In this document: in pieces, positions 11,181 through 20,443 of the stretch | Layout: each line of letters starts with the position of its first letter | Position numbering within the stretch: position 1 is the first letter of the stretch | Source of the DNA: Anastatus disparis | Lineage: Eukaryota; Arthropoda; Insecta; Hymenoptera; Eupelmidae | Length of the DNA stretch: 64,000 nucleotides | Assembly (NCBI GenBank): GCA_017163975.1 | Contig: JAFFSR010000248.1 | Location: forward strand, 824,501 to 888,500 | Direction: 5' to 3' | Notes under the pieces: generated by a model | The model's input: only the letters and a program-made list of their open reading frames with translations | Told to the model about the DNA's origin: nothing | Database searches by the model: none | Program-made: the position numbers and the translations under genes

Positions 11181-11306
11181 TATGAGAGGCAAGAGGACTA
11201 ACGCTAAACCAGCACCCCATCGTGAGAGGCAATGGGACTCACGCTAAACCAGCACCCCAAAGGGAGCAGAATTTACTTCGTCCACGCCATTGCTCCTGGG
11301 TAGTGC
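11181..11306 (+). other. 3' module: two 40-bp repeats plus terminal hairpin (Tc1-like copy)
   Basis: It starts 12 nt after the transposase stop. Units at 11181-11220 and 11221-11260 are exactly 40 bp each. Unit 2 begins CGTGAG, has the loop AGGCAATGGGA, then CTCACG, and ends AGCACCCCAA. After the second unit a hairpin forms with GGAGCA (11263-11268) pairing TGCTCC (11291-11296), and with CCCA/TGGG and GCAC/GTGC outside it. The same layout follows the unrelated piggyBac gene at 17554-17761. Function unknown. Confidence 0.8.
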
Positions 11307-11500
11307 CAAAAGTAAAACCATACCTTTGATCTTCCCTAAGGTCAGACGGCCATTAAGTTCAAATTATCTTCAGATGAGGTTCAAGGTCGTTCAGTGTTCA
11401 TGTGACCTGAGTACATATTTGAACGTACAATTTATCGTTCTTTCGATTGCTGGTATCAAAATAAAGGGTTCAGGTTTGAAAAAGAAAGTTCACCTTAAAA

Positions 11501-11527
11501 TGACCTTGAAGATCATCCTCAAGGTCG
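11501..11527. promoter_or_regulatory. inverted TGACCTTGA / TCAAGGTC pair in the right subterminal region
   Basis: TGACCTTGAA (11501-11510) faces CTCAAGGTCG (11518-11527). These are extended nuclear-receptor half-sites of the type bound by FTZ-F1/ERR-class monomers (YCAAGGYCR, established for that receptor class). A degenerate equivalent lies in the left inverted repeat near 7003-7031. Any regulation is inference. Confidence 0.5.
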
Positions 11528-11739
11528 AAATAAAGTTCACTATCGGATTCCTCGTTGAAAGTTGCTAAAGGAATAACCTTGACCTTTGCAAAAAATATCT
11601 TGCCTAAAAAAATACAGGACCGTTCCGTTAATTTTTTGACACCCTGCATATATATGAAGAAGAATACACAAGCATTAACACTGAAATCAAACAATTAAAA
11701 GAAACATCGAATGATTTATTTAGATATATTTACAGCTAT

Positions 11740-11850
11740 AGAAACTTCTGATGCTCTGCTCACTTGCTCTTGTTTGGCTCTGCTCGCTTGCTCTGTGAAT
11801 GCTCTGCACGTTTGCTCTTGCTTGTCTCTGCTCGCTCGCTCTTGTGGCCA
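11740..11850. repeat. TGCTCNCTTGCTCT-type minisatellite
   Basis: Irregular repeats of tctgctcgcttgctcttg. The overlapping ORFs on both strands are products of this low-complexity sequence. Confidence 0.75.
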
Positions 11851-11986
11851 GTTTTATCCAAACTATGTTGATCTTGATTCTTACACGCGGGTGATGGCTG
11901 CCTATTGCTCGATTCCTTTTGTCGTCGTACATCATCTGTTGATATTCTAATTAAAAAGGGGACAGGGTGATTACTGTTAATGGGAG

Positions 11987-12661
11987 CTAACGCTGAGGGG
12001 TCAAGATGCTGTAGATCATCTTAAGAATCATAGGGAGAAATAAAAAAGTCCTATCTAACCAAGGAATCTTTATACCAGTGCAAGCTATAATACGGAATAG
12101 GGATTCATCAAGGGCTGGAGGGGGTTGGTATGCGTTATCTTGAACTCTTTGGGTTTCTTCTTGCTTGCCTAGCCGTTGTGGTCCTGTAGAGCTGTAGGTC
12201 TGGTCTATGCGGATTGTCTGCTGATAGTCAGGGTAAAAATCTTGGTAAGCTCTTTTCTGTCCTCCGCGGTATGTCGTAGTACTATTTGTAGGGAGGGTAT
12301 TGTTTAATATTATTGGGTTAAGGAAACTCGAACCTATAGAAAGAGAGCAGGTAGTAGTGCTAAGAGTGGTGGTCACAATCGCGGTAGTACAAGAAGTAGT
12401 CATCAATGGCAAATTTCCTTGACTGGTGGAGAAAGGGAGGGAATTTCTATTGTCGTCATGAATGGCTGCTTTGACCTTGGTAGGGTGCTGTGCGTTTTCC
12501 CACGTAGTTGAGTTGCCTGGGGGAGGAGTCTGACATCGTAATTTCGAGTATTCCGTAGTCTCGTCATACTGTAGCATCCAAACAGCTGCTCCGGCACGAA
12601 GATGTCGCCTAAGCTTATACCTCAAAACCCTGTACTTGATCGTCTCAATACTCCCCGTCAT
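11987..12661 (-). CDS. hypothetical protein or exon remnant, Ser/Thr-rich
   Basis: A 224-codon uninterrupted minus-strand ORF, unusually long for this AT-rich region and somewhat richer in GC. The N-terminus is basic (YRVLRYKLRRHLRAG). The middle, residues about 85-135, is rich in Thr and Ser. A QKRAYQDFYPDY segment follows, and the C-terminus has a hydrophobic stretch (FLFLPMILKMIY). I recognise no domain. It could be a gag-like fragment, a host exon or chance. No splice sites were confirmed. Confidence 0.3.
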   Translation of the reverse strand: MTGSIETIKYRVLRYKLRRHLRAGAAVWMLQYDETTEYSKLRCQTPPPGNSTTWENAQHPTKVKAAIHDDNRNSLPFSTSQGNLPLMTTSCTTAIVTTTLSTTTCSLSIGSSFLNPIILNNTLPTNSTTTYRGGQKRAYQDFYPDYQQTIRIDQTYSSTGPQRLGKQEETQRVQDNAYQPPPALDESLFRIIACTGIKIPWLDRTFLFLPMILKMIYSILTPQR

Positions 12662-13975
12662 GCCAACTCCTCTACTGTGGTATTCGAAAAACTGCTCAGC
12701 GAAAAGTCAGTTAGCTATTTGAATAATCTTGTCAATTGCTTCAAAAACATCATTTTTGCATATATGCTCAGAAATCCACAGGGGCTCTACGTTCATTTGT
12801 CGGCTAATCATATTTACAATAAAAGGGGTATTATACTATACTAGGGCTGCTCGCAAAAACAAAAAATTGCTACTTGTTGGTATTTAACTCTTAATCTACT
12901 ATAGTACGAGACCATATCTCAGGCGGTTCGAATACAAGAAAATGCTTAGTGCAATCCCTCCGGCTTGAAAATGAAAACAACACAAAACTGTATTTTAGAT
13001 GTAAAAAAATATAAAGCTGAGCACATTAAAAGCAACAACAATTTAATCAGAATCAATAAAAATACGTTAATAGATCACGGCTATGATGCAAACAAAAATT
13101 CACTATTAAAAGTATAATACGCGCTCAAGCCAAAAAGTTTTAAGCAAAGTTATGGTAAGTTACCGACTCTCTTCCGTTGGTAAGTGTAAGCGGCAATTCT
13201 GCGAGTAGGAGGGAATATACAGCAAGATGGCATAAGCTGAGGCATTCACGAATATGCAATAAAAGGCAATAAAAGCTTGCTTAAAATGAAGTTGTAAGAC
13301 GCGTGATGCTAAAATATGATGAAGCTAGAGGGAAATAAGCTGCAGGATAACATAAGCAAAGACAAATAAATACAAGCAACAATACAATGATATAAATATA
13401 TATGTGTATCGAAATATACCTATGTGTACGTATATTTAAATGCAGTGGTATTATTAAATAAATTATTTAGCTTAAGGCTCACACTCAAAAAAATTGAAAA
13501 AAACAACTATGCTCTATACATATATAAAAAAAATATGCAAACAATTCGTTTAGCACAAAAACAAAAAAGAATGAAAGAAAAAAAAATTTATTTCTTTGCT
13601 TACAGCACGCACTTAAAAAAGAAACAATATATTAAAGGTATGCCAGTAAGATTGTGAGTATTAAAAAAAATGTTGCTGCAAAATAAAATGTCGCAGTAAC
13701 CTCATACAAAGCGACGCCAAGAACAAAAATGGCCGCCAGAGCGCCTCCTTTCAGCCCACTTCGTGTGTGCTTTGAAAAGATGGCGACCACATAGCGAAGG
13801 TCCGGAACGCATGATTCGCAAAAAAAACTTTATTGTCTCTGTACTGGCACTTGTTCAGTTTTCTTTTTTTTTCACAGCACAGTCTTTGCACAGCACAGTT
13901 CACAATTTCGCATCGATCCCGAGGTTTATTACAAAAATTTTTGTCAAATTTTTGTCTGGCCCCACGTTGGCTGCG
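12662..13975. other. no recognised feature
   Basis: AT-rich sequence with short ORFs lacking motifs. A slightly GC-richer patch lies at 13700-13800. No repeat boundary could be fixed. Confidence 0.45.
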
Positions 13976-14240
13976 TCATTTGTGACGACCCTGGGGATCA
14001 GGGGGTCTCCCTATTATTAATAAGCTACTTGAGAGGAGGTCACGTATCTCTGTCCTTTTCTAATCAAAGAAATAATTTTTTTACAAAAACTAATAACTTT
14101 ATCAAAAAATGAAGAGAAAGCCGCATCTTGTATCAAAAAAAGCAATATTTTCTTTAATGAGAAAAAATTAATTTTATTGCTTCGTTCTCAAGAAAACCTT
14201 GAAAAACCAAATTGTCCACCCTAACCTCTATGATTTAAGT
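13976..14240. repeat. dispersed repeat fragment joined to half of a group A foldback
   Basis: 13976-14028 repeats the sequence of 6774-6834. It joins directly to the left arm of a group A element, which begins GAGAGGAGGTCACG at 14031 and runs to the loop at about 14240. The right arm is absent, so the foldback survives as a single arm. Confidence 0.75.
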
Positions 14241-14249
14241 TTATTATCT

Positions 14250-15337
14250 AATTTTAACAACCTTTTAATTTACGAGTACTCGTGTTTATTTTCATTTACA
14301 AAATTTTATTTATTTATTGAGACTGTAAGAAAACAGGTCTGCTCCACGCTAAGTCATATTAACGCAATGTCTTTAAGACAGTACGCTGTCAAGCGCTGCT
14401 ATGCTTTCCAATATAATCTAAACCCTTCTATAAGTGCACATGCTCTCTCTGTCGAATGCCACAACTCTCTATAACCCTCCCTAATATACTCCCTCTCTCT
14501 CTCTCTCTCTCTCTTTCAAGCTCTATTCACTCACACACCCGCAAATACACATACATTACAAAAACGTGTCGCCCCTATTTTTCATGATTGTGCGCGCGCA
14601 TCCATTCTCAATATTCTATCTCGCTTTCGTGGGCCCACGCGCGCGTTTTGTTTTTCAGCAGCGCTTGAGCTTCTTTGTGACGGCGCGAAGTTTCCACGAA
14701 TTCTATGCTCAAGAAACAAAATTTGAAAAAGAACGGTTTACGCTTTTGTTAGAGAAAAAAAAATATTTTCATTTGATTTTTCTCTTTCTCTTATTATTTT
14801 ATAAAGAGAGCTTTTCACAAATATAATTTCACTCGTGATTCCGTCAATTCAATCATAATAACAAAAATATTTCTCTTATATTAATCTAATTTGAATTTAT
14901 TCACTTCGTATTCACTTCCCGTCGATTTACTCTTTTGAAAAATGCTTTATTTTCCTGATCTAATTTATATGTATAAATGTACACTTCTTAGCTTTCTCCT
15001 CCATTTCCTTTTCATTACTCCTTTCTCCTTTCTGAGACATTTTTCTTAGTCACACACTTATTAAGCACAATATAGAAATGCTTTTAAATATATAAAATAA
15101 GCAGGTTGAGTATAAAATTTAATTTAAAAAATTATTCTTATGCGCAGCGGGAGCGAGCCGGGCACATAACCTATTGAAATAGTTGCAGTTTATTTGGGTG
15201 ATTTTCTAAATAAAACACAAGTAACAAAGTACCTTATTGAATAATTTATTATATGTAATAATAACCCGTCAATTTACAAAACAAATAATTCTAATTTACT
15301 GATCTAATTTAAATAAATGAAAATATAATACACTTTC
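14250..15337. other. non-coding interval with CT microsatellite
   Basis: Contains a (CT)n tract at about 14491-14516 and a CpG-richer patch with gcgcgcgc at 14590-14650. ORFs at 14199-14474 and 14566-14826 show no domain. Possibly old host intergenic sequence. Confidence 0.4.
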
Positions 15338-15570
15338 TTAACGGCATGTCGGAGCTGCAGCAATCGAGTTTTGCTTTTTTTATTTTATCGATATCTTTTT
15401 AAATTCTTAAATTAAACAAATATAATGACTTGTCCGCACTAAAGTTATATTAGTACAATAATTTTTGTTTAAATAAAAAATCATTCGGACTTGTTATTTC
15501 TTTATGAGCTTGGATTGGAAATTAGATATCAAACTCGACAAACCTAACCTTAACCTTTTAAGGACGGGAC

Positions 15571-15588
15571 TGGTCGATATATCGACCA
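15571..15588. repeat. subterminal palindrome TGGTCGATATATCGACCA
   Basis: Perfect 18-bp palindrome directly inside the left terminal repeat, preceded by GACGGGAC. The near-identical GACGGGAC plus TGGTCGATACATCGACCA lies at 18005-18030, about 105 bp from the right end. A subterminal site in both ends suits transposase binding, as known for internal repeats of piggyBac; the function here is inferred. Confidence 0.75.
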
Positions 15589-15677
15589 CTTCGGTATCAT
15601 ATTATTTTGGAATTGTTTCGGGGGTAATATTATATGTTGAATACAGGAAACGTAGTGTTATCATTCTAAAAAGCATA

Positions 15678-15708
15678 TTTGACCTTGAATAGTGATTTCA
15701 AGGTCAAA
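15678..15708. promoter_or_regulatory. inverted TTTGACCTTGAA pair upstream of the piggyBac gene
   Basis: Perfect 12-bp arms TTTGACCTTGAA and TTCAAGGTCAAA separated by 7 nt. Each arm contains TCAAGGTCA, the extended monomer half-site of FTZ-F1/ERR-type nuclear receptors. It lies about 260 bp before the start codon, in a plausible promoter position. Confidence 0.55.
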
Positions 15709-15969
15709 TTTTTTATTCGGTATTTCGACCTGAAAATTGGTATACCAACGTATTTTGATGCTATAAATACGAAACAAATAGTGTTGCGTTTGATAAAACG
15801 CATTATCATAGTGATTATTTGAACTATTTATTACTATTAGTTTCTTAGCAGATCAACACTTAGTTATTTTTTCTTGCAGAAGATTTTTTATTGATAATAT
15901 TCTTATTATTTCATCATTCTCTTTATTTACTAAGTTGTCAAAAAATTACAAGCGATTACTTTTGATAAA

Positions 15970-17538
15970 ATGGCTGATATTGAAGCTTGGAGTAGTGGCG
16001 AGTCTGAACCTGAAATACAAGATTTGGAGAATGAGGAAATTCATGAAGTTGATTTGGTAGAAAATGATAATGATGAGACTCAAATTTTTGAAAACGCGTA
16101 TTTTTATCCATCAATCAAAAATTTTCAAGGTACTTCTGAAATAAATCCTAACATCTCTATATCGGGGAATAAACCAATCAATTACTTTGAATACTTTTTT
16201 GATTCCCCTCTGATTGAAAGAATTATAGATGAGACGAATCACTATGGAAGTCAGAATTATGAAGATCGGCAATCCCATCAGAAAACTTGGTATCCTCTTA
16301 CAAAAGATGAATTTGAATGTTTTCTTGGCCTTTTAATTCTAATGGGCCACATTCGAAAAGGTGACTTGAAAGACTATTGGTCTAAAGATCCTCTGCTTCA
16401 TACTCCAATTTTCGGTCAAATAATGTCTCGTGATAGGTTTCTTGCAATCTTACGCTATTTACATTTTCATAATAATGAAGATACCTCGGAAATCGCTCAC
16501 CATCCTTTAGTGAAAATAAAACCAATAATAGACTATCTACAAAGTAAATTCTCAGCAGCTCTTATTTCAGGCAAAAATTTGTGCATAGATGAAAGCCTAG
16601 TATTATGGAAAGGCAGGCTTCGATTCAAGCAGTATATTCCTTTGAAAAGAAATCGGTTTGGTATCAAACTTTTTGAATTAGTAGACTGTGAAACTGGATT
16701 CATTTTGGGCTTTGTTGTCTACACTGGCGCTGATACTGATTATCAGAAGTTTGATTTGGGTGTTACTGGGGATATTGTCGCTCATTTCTTACAACCTTAT
16801 TTTTACAAGGGTCATGTCATATACATAGATAACTGGTATACATCTCCCATATTGGCAGAATTTTTGCATGATCGCGATACAGGAATGTGTGGCACGGTAA
16901 AAAGAAATAGGAAAGGAATGCCAAAATTAGAAAATAAATTAGAGCGAGGTGAAGTTCAAGTTGCTCATAATAATTTGTGGATGGCAATCAGGTGGCAAGA
17001 TAAGCGTAGTGTTTGCATGCTTACAACTGTGCATGAACCTGAGTTCTGTACTACTGGCAAAAAACACTATCAAACCAATGAGGATATTATAAAACCACGA
17101 TGCATCCATGAATACAACCAAAATATGGGTGGTGTTGACAATGTAGATAGACAATTGTCTATAACCGAAACAGTTAGAAAAACAATGAAGCGGTATCGCA
17201 AGTTATTTTTCCATCTTATTGATCTAAGTTTATCTAATGCTCATTCTTTATATAAAATGAAAAATGAAAGACCAATGCCCTTTCCTTCATTCCGATTATC
17301 GGTTGTTAGATCATTATTGAAATTGGATAATACTAATGATAGCATTTCTCGTCTTGTTAGCCCTCCTACTCGATTAGTTGGTCGTCATTTTCTAAGGTTT
17401 GTTACAAGTCGAAGGTGTCATTTGTGTGCTTTACGTAAAATGACTAGTCGAACAAAATACATGTGTTCTGATTGTGATATTCCTTTATGCGTAGCTTCAT
17501 GTTTTGAAGAATATCACACAAAAAAGACATTATCATAA
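15970..17538 (+). CDS. piggyBac transposase, apparently intact
   Basis: 522 codons, starting at an ATG after a stretch ending gataaa, with an acidic N-terminus (WSSGESEPEIQDLENEEIHE) typical of the family. The DDE/D catalytic aspartates are visible in CIDESLVLW (about D207), YIDNWYTSP (about D287) and GGVDNVDRQ (about D390). Their spacing is nearly that of the reference piggyBac triad. Residues about 483-516 hold a cysteine-rich C-terminal zinc-binding domain (CHLCALRK, CSDCDIPLC) that usually binds the end repeats. The enzyme cuts and pastes at TTAA in the nucleus. No frameshift or lost catalytic residue is seen, so this copy could be autonomous. Confidence 0.94.
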   Translation: MADIEAWSSGESEPEIQDLENEEIHEVDLVENDNDETQIFENAYFYPSIKNFQGTSEINPNISISGNKPINYFEYFFDSPLIERIIDETNHYGSQNYEDRQSHQKTWYPLTKDEFECFLGLLILMGHIRKGDLKDYWSKDPLLHTPIFGQIMSRDRFLAILRYLHFHNNEDTSEIAHHPLVKIKPIIDYLQSKFSAALISGKNLCIDESLVLWKGRLRFKQYIPLKRNRFGIKLFELVDCETGFILGFVVYTGADTDYQKFDLGVTGDIVAHFLQPYFYKGHVIYIDNWYTSPILAEFLHDRDTGMCGTVKRNRKGMPKLENKLERGEVQVAHNNLWMAIRWQDKRSVCMLTTVHEPEFCTTGKKHYQTNEDIIKPRCIHEYNQNMGGVDNVDRQLSITETVRKTMKRYRKLFFHLIDLSLSNAHSLYKMKNERPMPFPSFRLSVVRSLLKLDNTNDSISRLVSPPTRLVGRHFLRFVTSRRCHLCALRKMTSRTKYMCSDCDIPLCVASCFEEYHTKKTLS

Positions 17539-17553
17539 AGTTAAATATTTAGA

Positions 17554-17761
17554 GGTGAGAGGCAAGGGGACTCACGAAAATAAAGCACCCCAACGTGAGA
17601 GGCAAGGGGACTCACGGAAATAAAGCACCCCAACGTGAGAGGCAAGGGGACTCACGAAAATAAAGCACCCCAACGTGAGAGGCAAGGGGACTCACAAAAA
17701 TAAAGCACCCCAAAGGGATCAAATTTTCGCCACATCCACGCTGTTGATTCTGGGTCATGCT
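17554..17761 (+). other. 3' module: four 40-bp repeats plus terminal hairpin (piggyBac copy)
   Basis: It begins 15 nt after the transposase stop. Four units start at 17554, 17594, 17634 and 17674, each exactly 40 bp. Units begin CGTGAG (GGTGAG in unit 1), then AGGCAAGGGGA, then CTCACG (CTCACA in unit 4), and end AATAAAGCACCCCAA. CGTGAG/CTCACG can pair, and the loop GGGG can pair the downstream CCCC. The tail forms a hairpin with GGATCA pairing TGATTC, plus CCCA/TGGG and AGCA/TGCT. Each unit contains AATAAA, so polyadenylation is one possible role. Confidence 0.85.
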
Positions 17762-17862
17762 GAGAGCGAAAACGAACACATTTCTTGTGATAAAAATGTA
17801 TGTTATGCATATAAAAACGTAGAGATATCATTTTTGGACTAAAATAGTACAAGTAATGAAGT

Positions 17863-17890
17863 TGACCTTGAAATGCCATTTTCAAGGTCA
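17863..17890. promoter_or_regulatory. inverted TGACCTTGAAA pair near the piggyBac right end
   Basis: Perfect 11-bp arms TGACCTTGAAA and TTTCAAGGTCA with a 6-nt spacer, the mirror of the pair at 15678-15708 near the left end. Confidence 0.55.
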
Positions 17891-18339
17891 CGGATGTCTC
17901 CTGAACATTTTTTGATATTTTTTTCGTATTCAGCGCATCCAAATACGTCTAAAAGCAATCCTAATTCGCCAAATTAAATTTTTAACATTGGACTTTACGT
18001 TCCAGACGGGACTGGTCGATACATCGACCACCAATTTTATCAGGCACTCCACGTGACATATTCTTTCATTTTATGCACAAATATTGTTTAAAAAAAAAGT
18101 CGAATTTCAACGTCAAAACCCCCGTCCTTAAAAGGTTAAAAAACGATATATTGAAAGTTTTTATTATAACTTTGTATGTATAATATTTTGGTGGTTTTCT
18201 TGAGTTGTCCGCACTAGAGTTTAATCTTACAAATTTTTTCTTTATAGCAAAAAAACTCAATTAAACGCATCGTTTATTCATAAGTTAAGATTGCAAATAT
18301 TATTAGAAGGCGGACAGCTTCGTCATGCTCTTAAATAGT

Positions 18340-20054
18340 TATTATAGAAACAAAGAAAAGTTTTTTATTAGAGAGAATATTAAAACGTTGAACTGTACGA
18401 GTTAAGGTGCGCACTCTGACTGACAAGACGAGACGTGCCGATAGACAGTTGACTGGGACTGACGTTAGAGAAGAGTGGGGATATACAACTTAACGGCTAC
18501 GTGAAGTTCAACCTATATAATACTGAGCGCCCTGCCCCATATCCAACATATTTCTTTATTTTTATTAATTAATTTATAAATCTTCATTATAAATAATTCG
18601 TAATATTTATTATATATCAAAAATCTGTGATTCTACTTATTCATGTACATTAATGAATAAATATGTTAAGACCGAACTTGGTTCGGGCATTGAGTTCTTG
18701 AACAAAAATTATTTATTTTCGTTGGGAACCAGTCTACCGTCCCAGGACTTACCTTGTCCCTTGCTGGCTTATAATTTTATAATTAATTCGTTAGAATACG
18801 CACAAGTATTATTTCTTTTTTAATGATTTTCTTCAATTTTTATTTATTATAAATTTTTAATTTAATTTTTATGTCGTTTTGAGTTTATGTTCCCTGTCAT
18901 ATAGGTTTACCTTTATAATAAAAAGTTTGAGTGTAATCTATATACGCGCGCGATAGGCTGTTGCGCTTCAATAGATATGTAACCCCCGTTGCATCGATAA
19001 ATATACTACGTGTATAACTACCGTTGCGCTTCCTAAGAAGTATAACTCAGGTTGCGCCGTGTTTATGTTGCACGCCAATCAGCTAGTTAGTGCAACTTTC
19101 ACTTAAATGCAGCTGATGGTTGCATATCTTTTGGGGTGTAACCGAGGTTACGCCGTATTTATGTTACGCGTCAATCAGCTAAGCTAGGGTAACTGACAGT
19201 TGCGTATCTTTTAAAATAAAGACGTGGTGACGTAAGTTACATGCGAATTGACTTTTATATGTTCGACTGTGATTAATTCTAACACGTAAATCTTATTAAT
19301 ATAAGCAACTTACAAATTAGAAGAGAAGGAGTAGAGTTTGTTTTCGACTCAATCGTCCTCTTTTTTCGTATACTTGGACTCCTTATACTATACGGAATGT
19401 CCGTGGCAAGATAAGTATGGCTTCCTTCTTTAATTACTTGAACACAGGTTATAGTTATCTATGTACTCCGGTCACTTGCACAATCGTCTCTCAGTTATAA
19501 TTTTGAACTTGAATTAGTATAATTTATTCCTTAATTTAGATAATTCCTTAAGAATTATAACGTCACACAGAAATAATTATTTTATTTTATTAATGGAATA
19601 GGCTTCTAGGCTATTCACTAATATGTCTTAAAATAGAATTAAGATTTAGATAAACTTATTTTTTTTTCAACACTGATTTTTTTTAACAGTGGACTAGCAG
19701 AGCCGACTTTTGCGGATGCTACCTTTCTATGACAAAAGGCGCTCGTAAGACCTCTAGGTTGTTTTTATAACCTTGCGTCCGGGGAATTGGTAGATGGTAA
19801 GTCCAATCAAATTCCGGCGTGTATTTGAATTTATCAGGATAGAAATAATAAAAAAAGTCCATTAGCCTGCTTGTCAATGAAAATTTTATATCTTTCTTCT
19901 CCATCTCTCTTTCACATTTGCGTACAATTTGAGTGCTTTAGTTTTCGCAATAAAAAATGTTGACAAGTGCTGACTCGGTACATCGCATGGGACAGGTTTC
20001 GAAATGAGACTTTGAGATAATTTGATACCTAATTCTTATAATTTACTATAGACG
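18340..20054. other. non-coding interval, possible old regulatory or LTR-like sequence
   Basis: 18400-18560 is GC-richer with a TATA-like cctatataata, but no partner repeat was found, so an LTR cannot be supported. A 61-codon minus-strand ORF at 19719-19904 (with FYPDKFKYTPEFDWTYHLP) is not recognised. A diverged tandem duplication sits at 19051-19213. Confidence 0.4.
19051..19213. repeat. diverged tandem duplication, about 96-bp period
   Basis: Copy 1 (19051-19135) and copy 2 (19147-19213) share gttgcgccgtgtttatgtt, ccaatcagcta and ttgcatatctttt with scattered differences. Each has a CCAAT-like ccaatcagct/tcaatcagct segment. Confidence 0.65.
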
Positions 20055-20443
20055 TTAAGAAAAGGCCGAACTATCTGTCTCTGTCTAATAGCGTTTTTCA
20101 TTATTTATATAAACACTATCCTTTATAACAAGAAAAAAATAGCAGCCCCCGCTAGATATTAGTATAATTAGTAAATTTTGTAATAACAATCAAATTTTTT
20201 ACCGCATAGTTTTTGACTAATTAGAGACCTACTAGCCACCTAGAATATAACCTATCTTTTTTTGGTAGGTCTCTAATTATTCAAAAACTACGCAGTAAAA
20301 AAATTTGGTTGTTATTACAAAATTTACTTATTATACTAATATCTAGCGGGGGCTGCTATTTGTTTCTTGTTATACCGGATAGTGTTTACATAAATGATGA
20401 AAAACGCTATTAGACAAAGACAGATAGTTCGGCCCCTTCTTAA
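20055..20443. repeat. TTAA-flanked foldback MITE, group C copy 1
   Basis: TTAA at 20055-20058 and 20440-20443. The arms contain cgaactatctgtctctgtct and aatagcgtttttca, and the centre is near 20248. Copy 2 is at 29731-30117. The ends share the TTAAGA.. GGNCG and TCTGTC..TGTCTAAT layout with groups A and D. Confidence 0.85.

Larger units (their letters stand above)
6889..11646 (+). mobile_element. Tc1/mariner-like transposon interrupted by a foldback insertion
   Basis: Inverted ends start CAGGGTGTCAAAAAA and continue with similarity for about 140 bp before the insertion point on the left. The left end lies within TATATATA; on the right the final CCCTG is followed by CATATATA, consistent with a TA target and one substitution. 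The element holds a broken transposase (10072-11168) and a 3' tandem module (11181-11306). The 2.55 kb hAT-type foldback at 7032-9584 sits inside the left inverted repeat. Without it the element would be about 2.2 kb. Confidence 0.85.
15554..18135 (+). mobile_element. complete piggyBac transposon, 2582 bp
   Basis: Perfect 15-bp terminal inverted repeats CCTTTTAAGGACGGG and CCCGTCCTTAAAAGG, flanked by TTAA at 15550-15553 and 18136-18139. It contains an uninterrupted 522-codon transposase, subterminal palindromes, paired TCAAGGTCA motifs and a 3' tandem module. Perfect ends, target duplication and an open gene make this the most recently active element in the window. Confidence 0.95.
15342..18330. 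mobile_element. TTAA-flanked MITE, group E copy 1, split by piggyBac
   Basis: The ends read TTAACGGCATGTCGGAGCTG (TTAA at 15338-15341) and cgtcatgctcTTAA (TTAA at 18331-18334). The two flanks, 15342-15549 and 18140-18330, align end to end with the uninterrupted copy E2 at 55101-55502, read in reverse. E2 holds a single TTAA at 55292-55295 where the piggyBac sits here. A third, partial copy is at 27258-27481. Confidence 0.85.

Noticed and set aside
11181..11306. Known self-cleaving ribozyme
   Set aside because: I could not fit the conserved core of hammerhead, HDV-like or twister classes to the units or the tail hairpin.
11711..11950. Overlapping ORFs rich in Cys, Ala and Leu
   Set aside because: Low-complexity TGCTC minisatellite read in two strands.
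17554..17713. Regular 40-bp repeats as a CRISPR-like array
   Set aside because: Units are contiguous with no unique spacers, and the setting is a eukaryotic transposon.
18400..18760. Solo LTR
   Set aside because: There is a TATA-like segment, but no partner copy, clear TG...CA ends or target duplication could be found.
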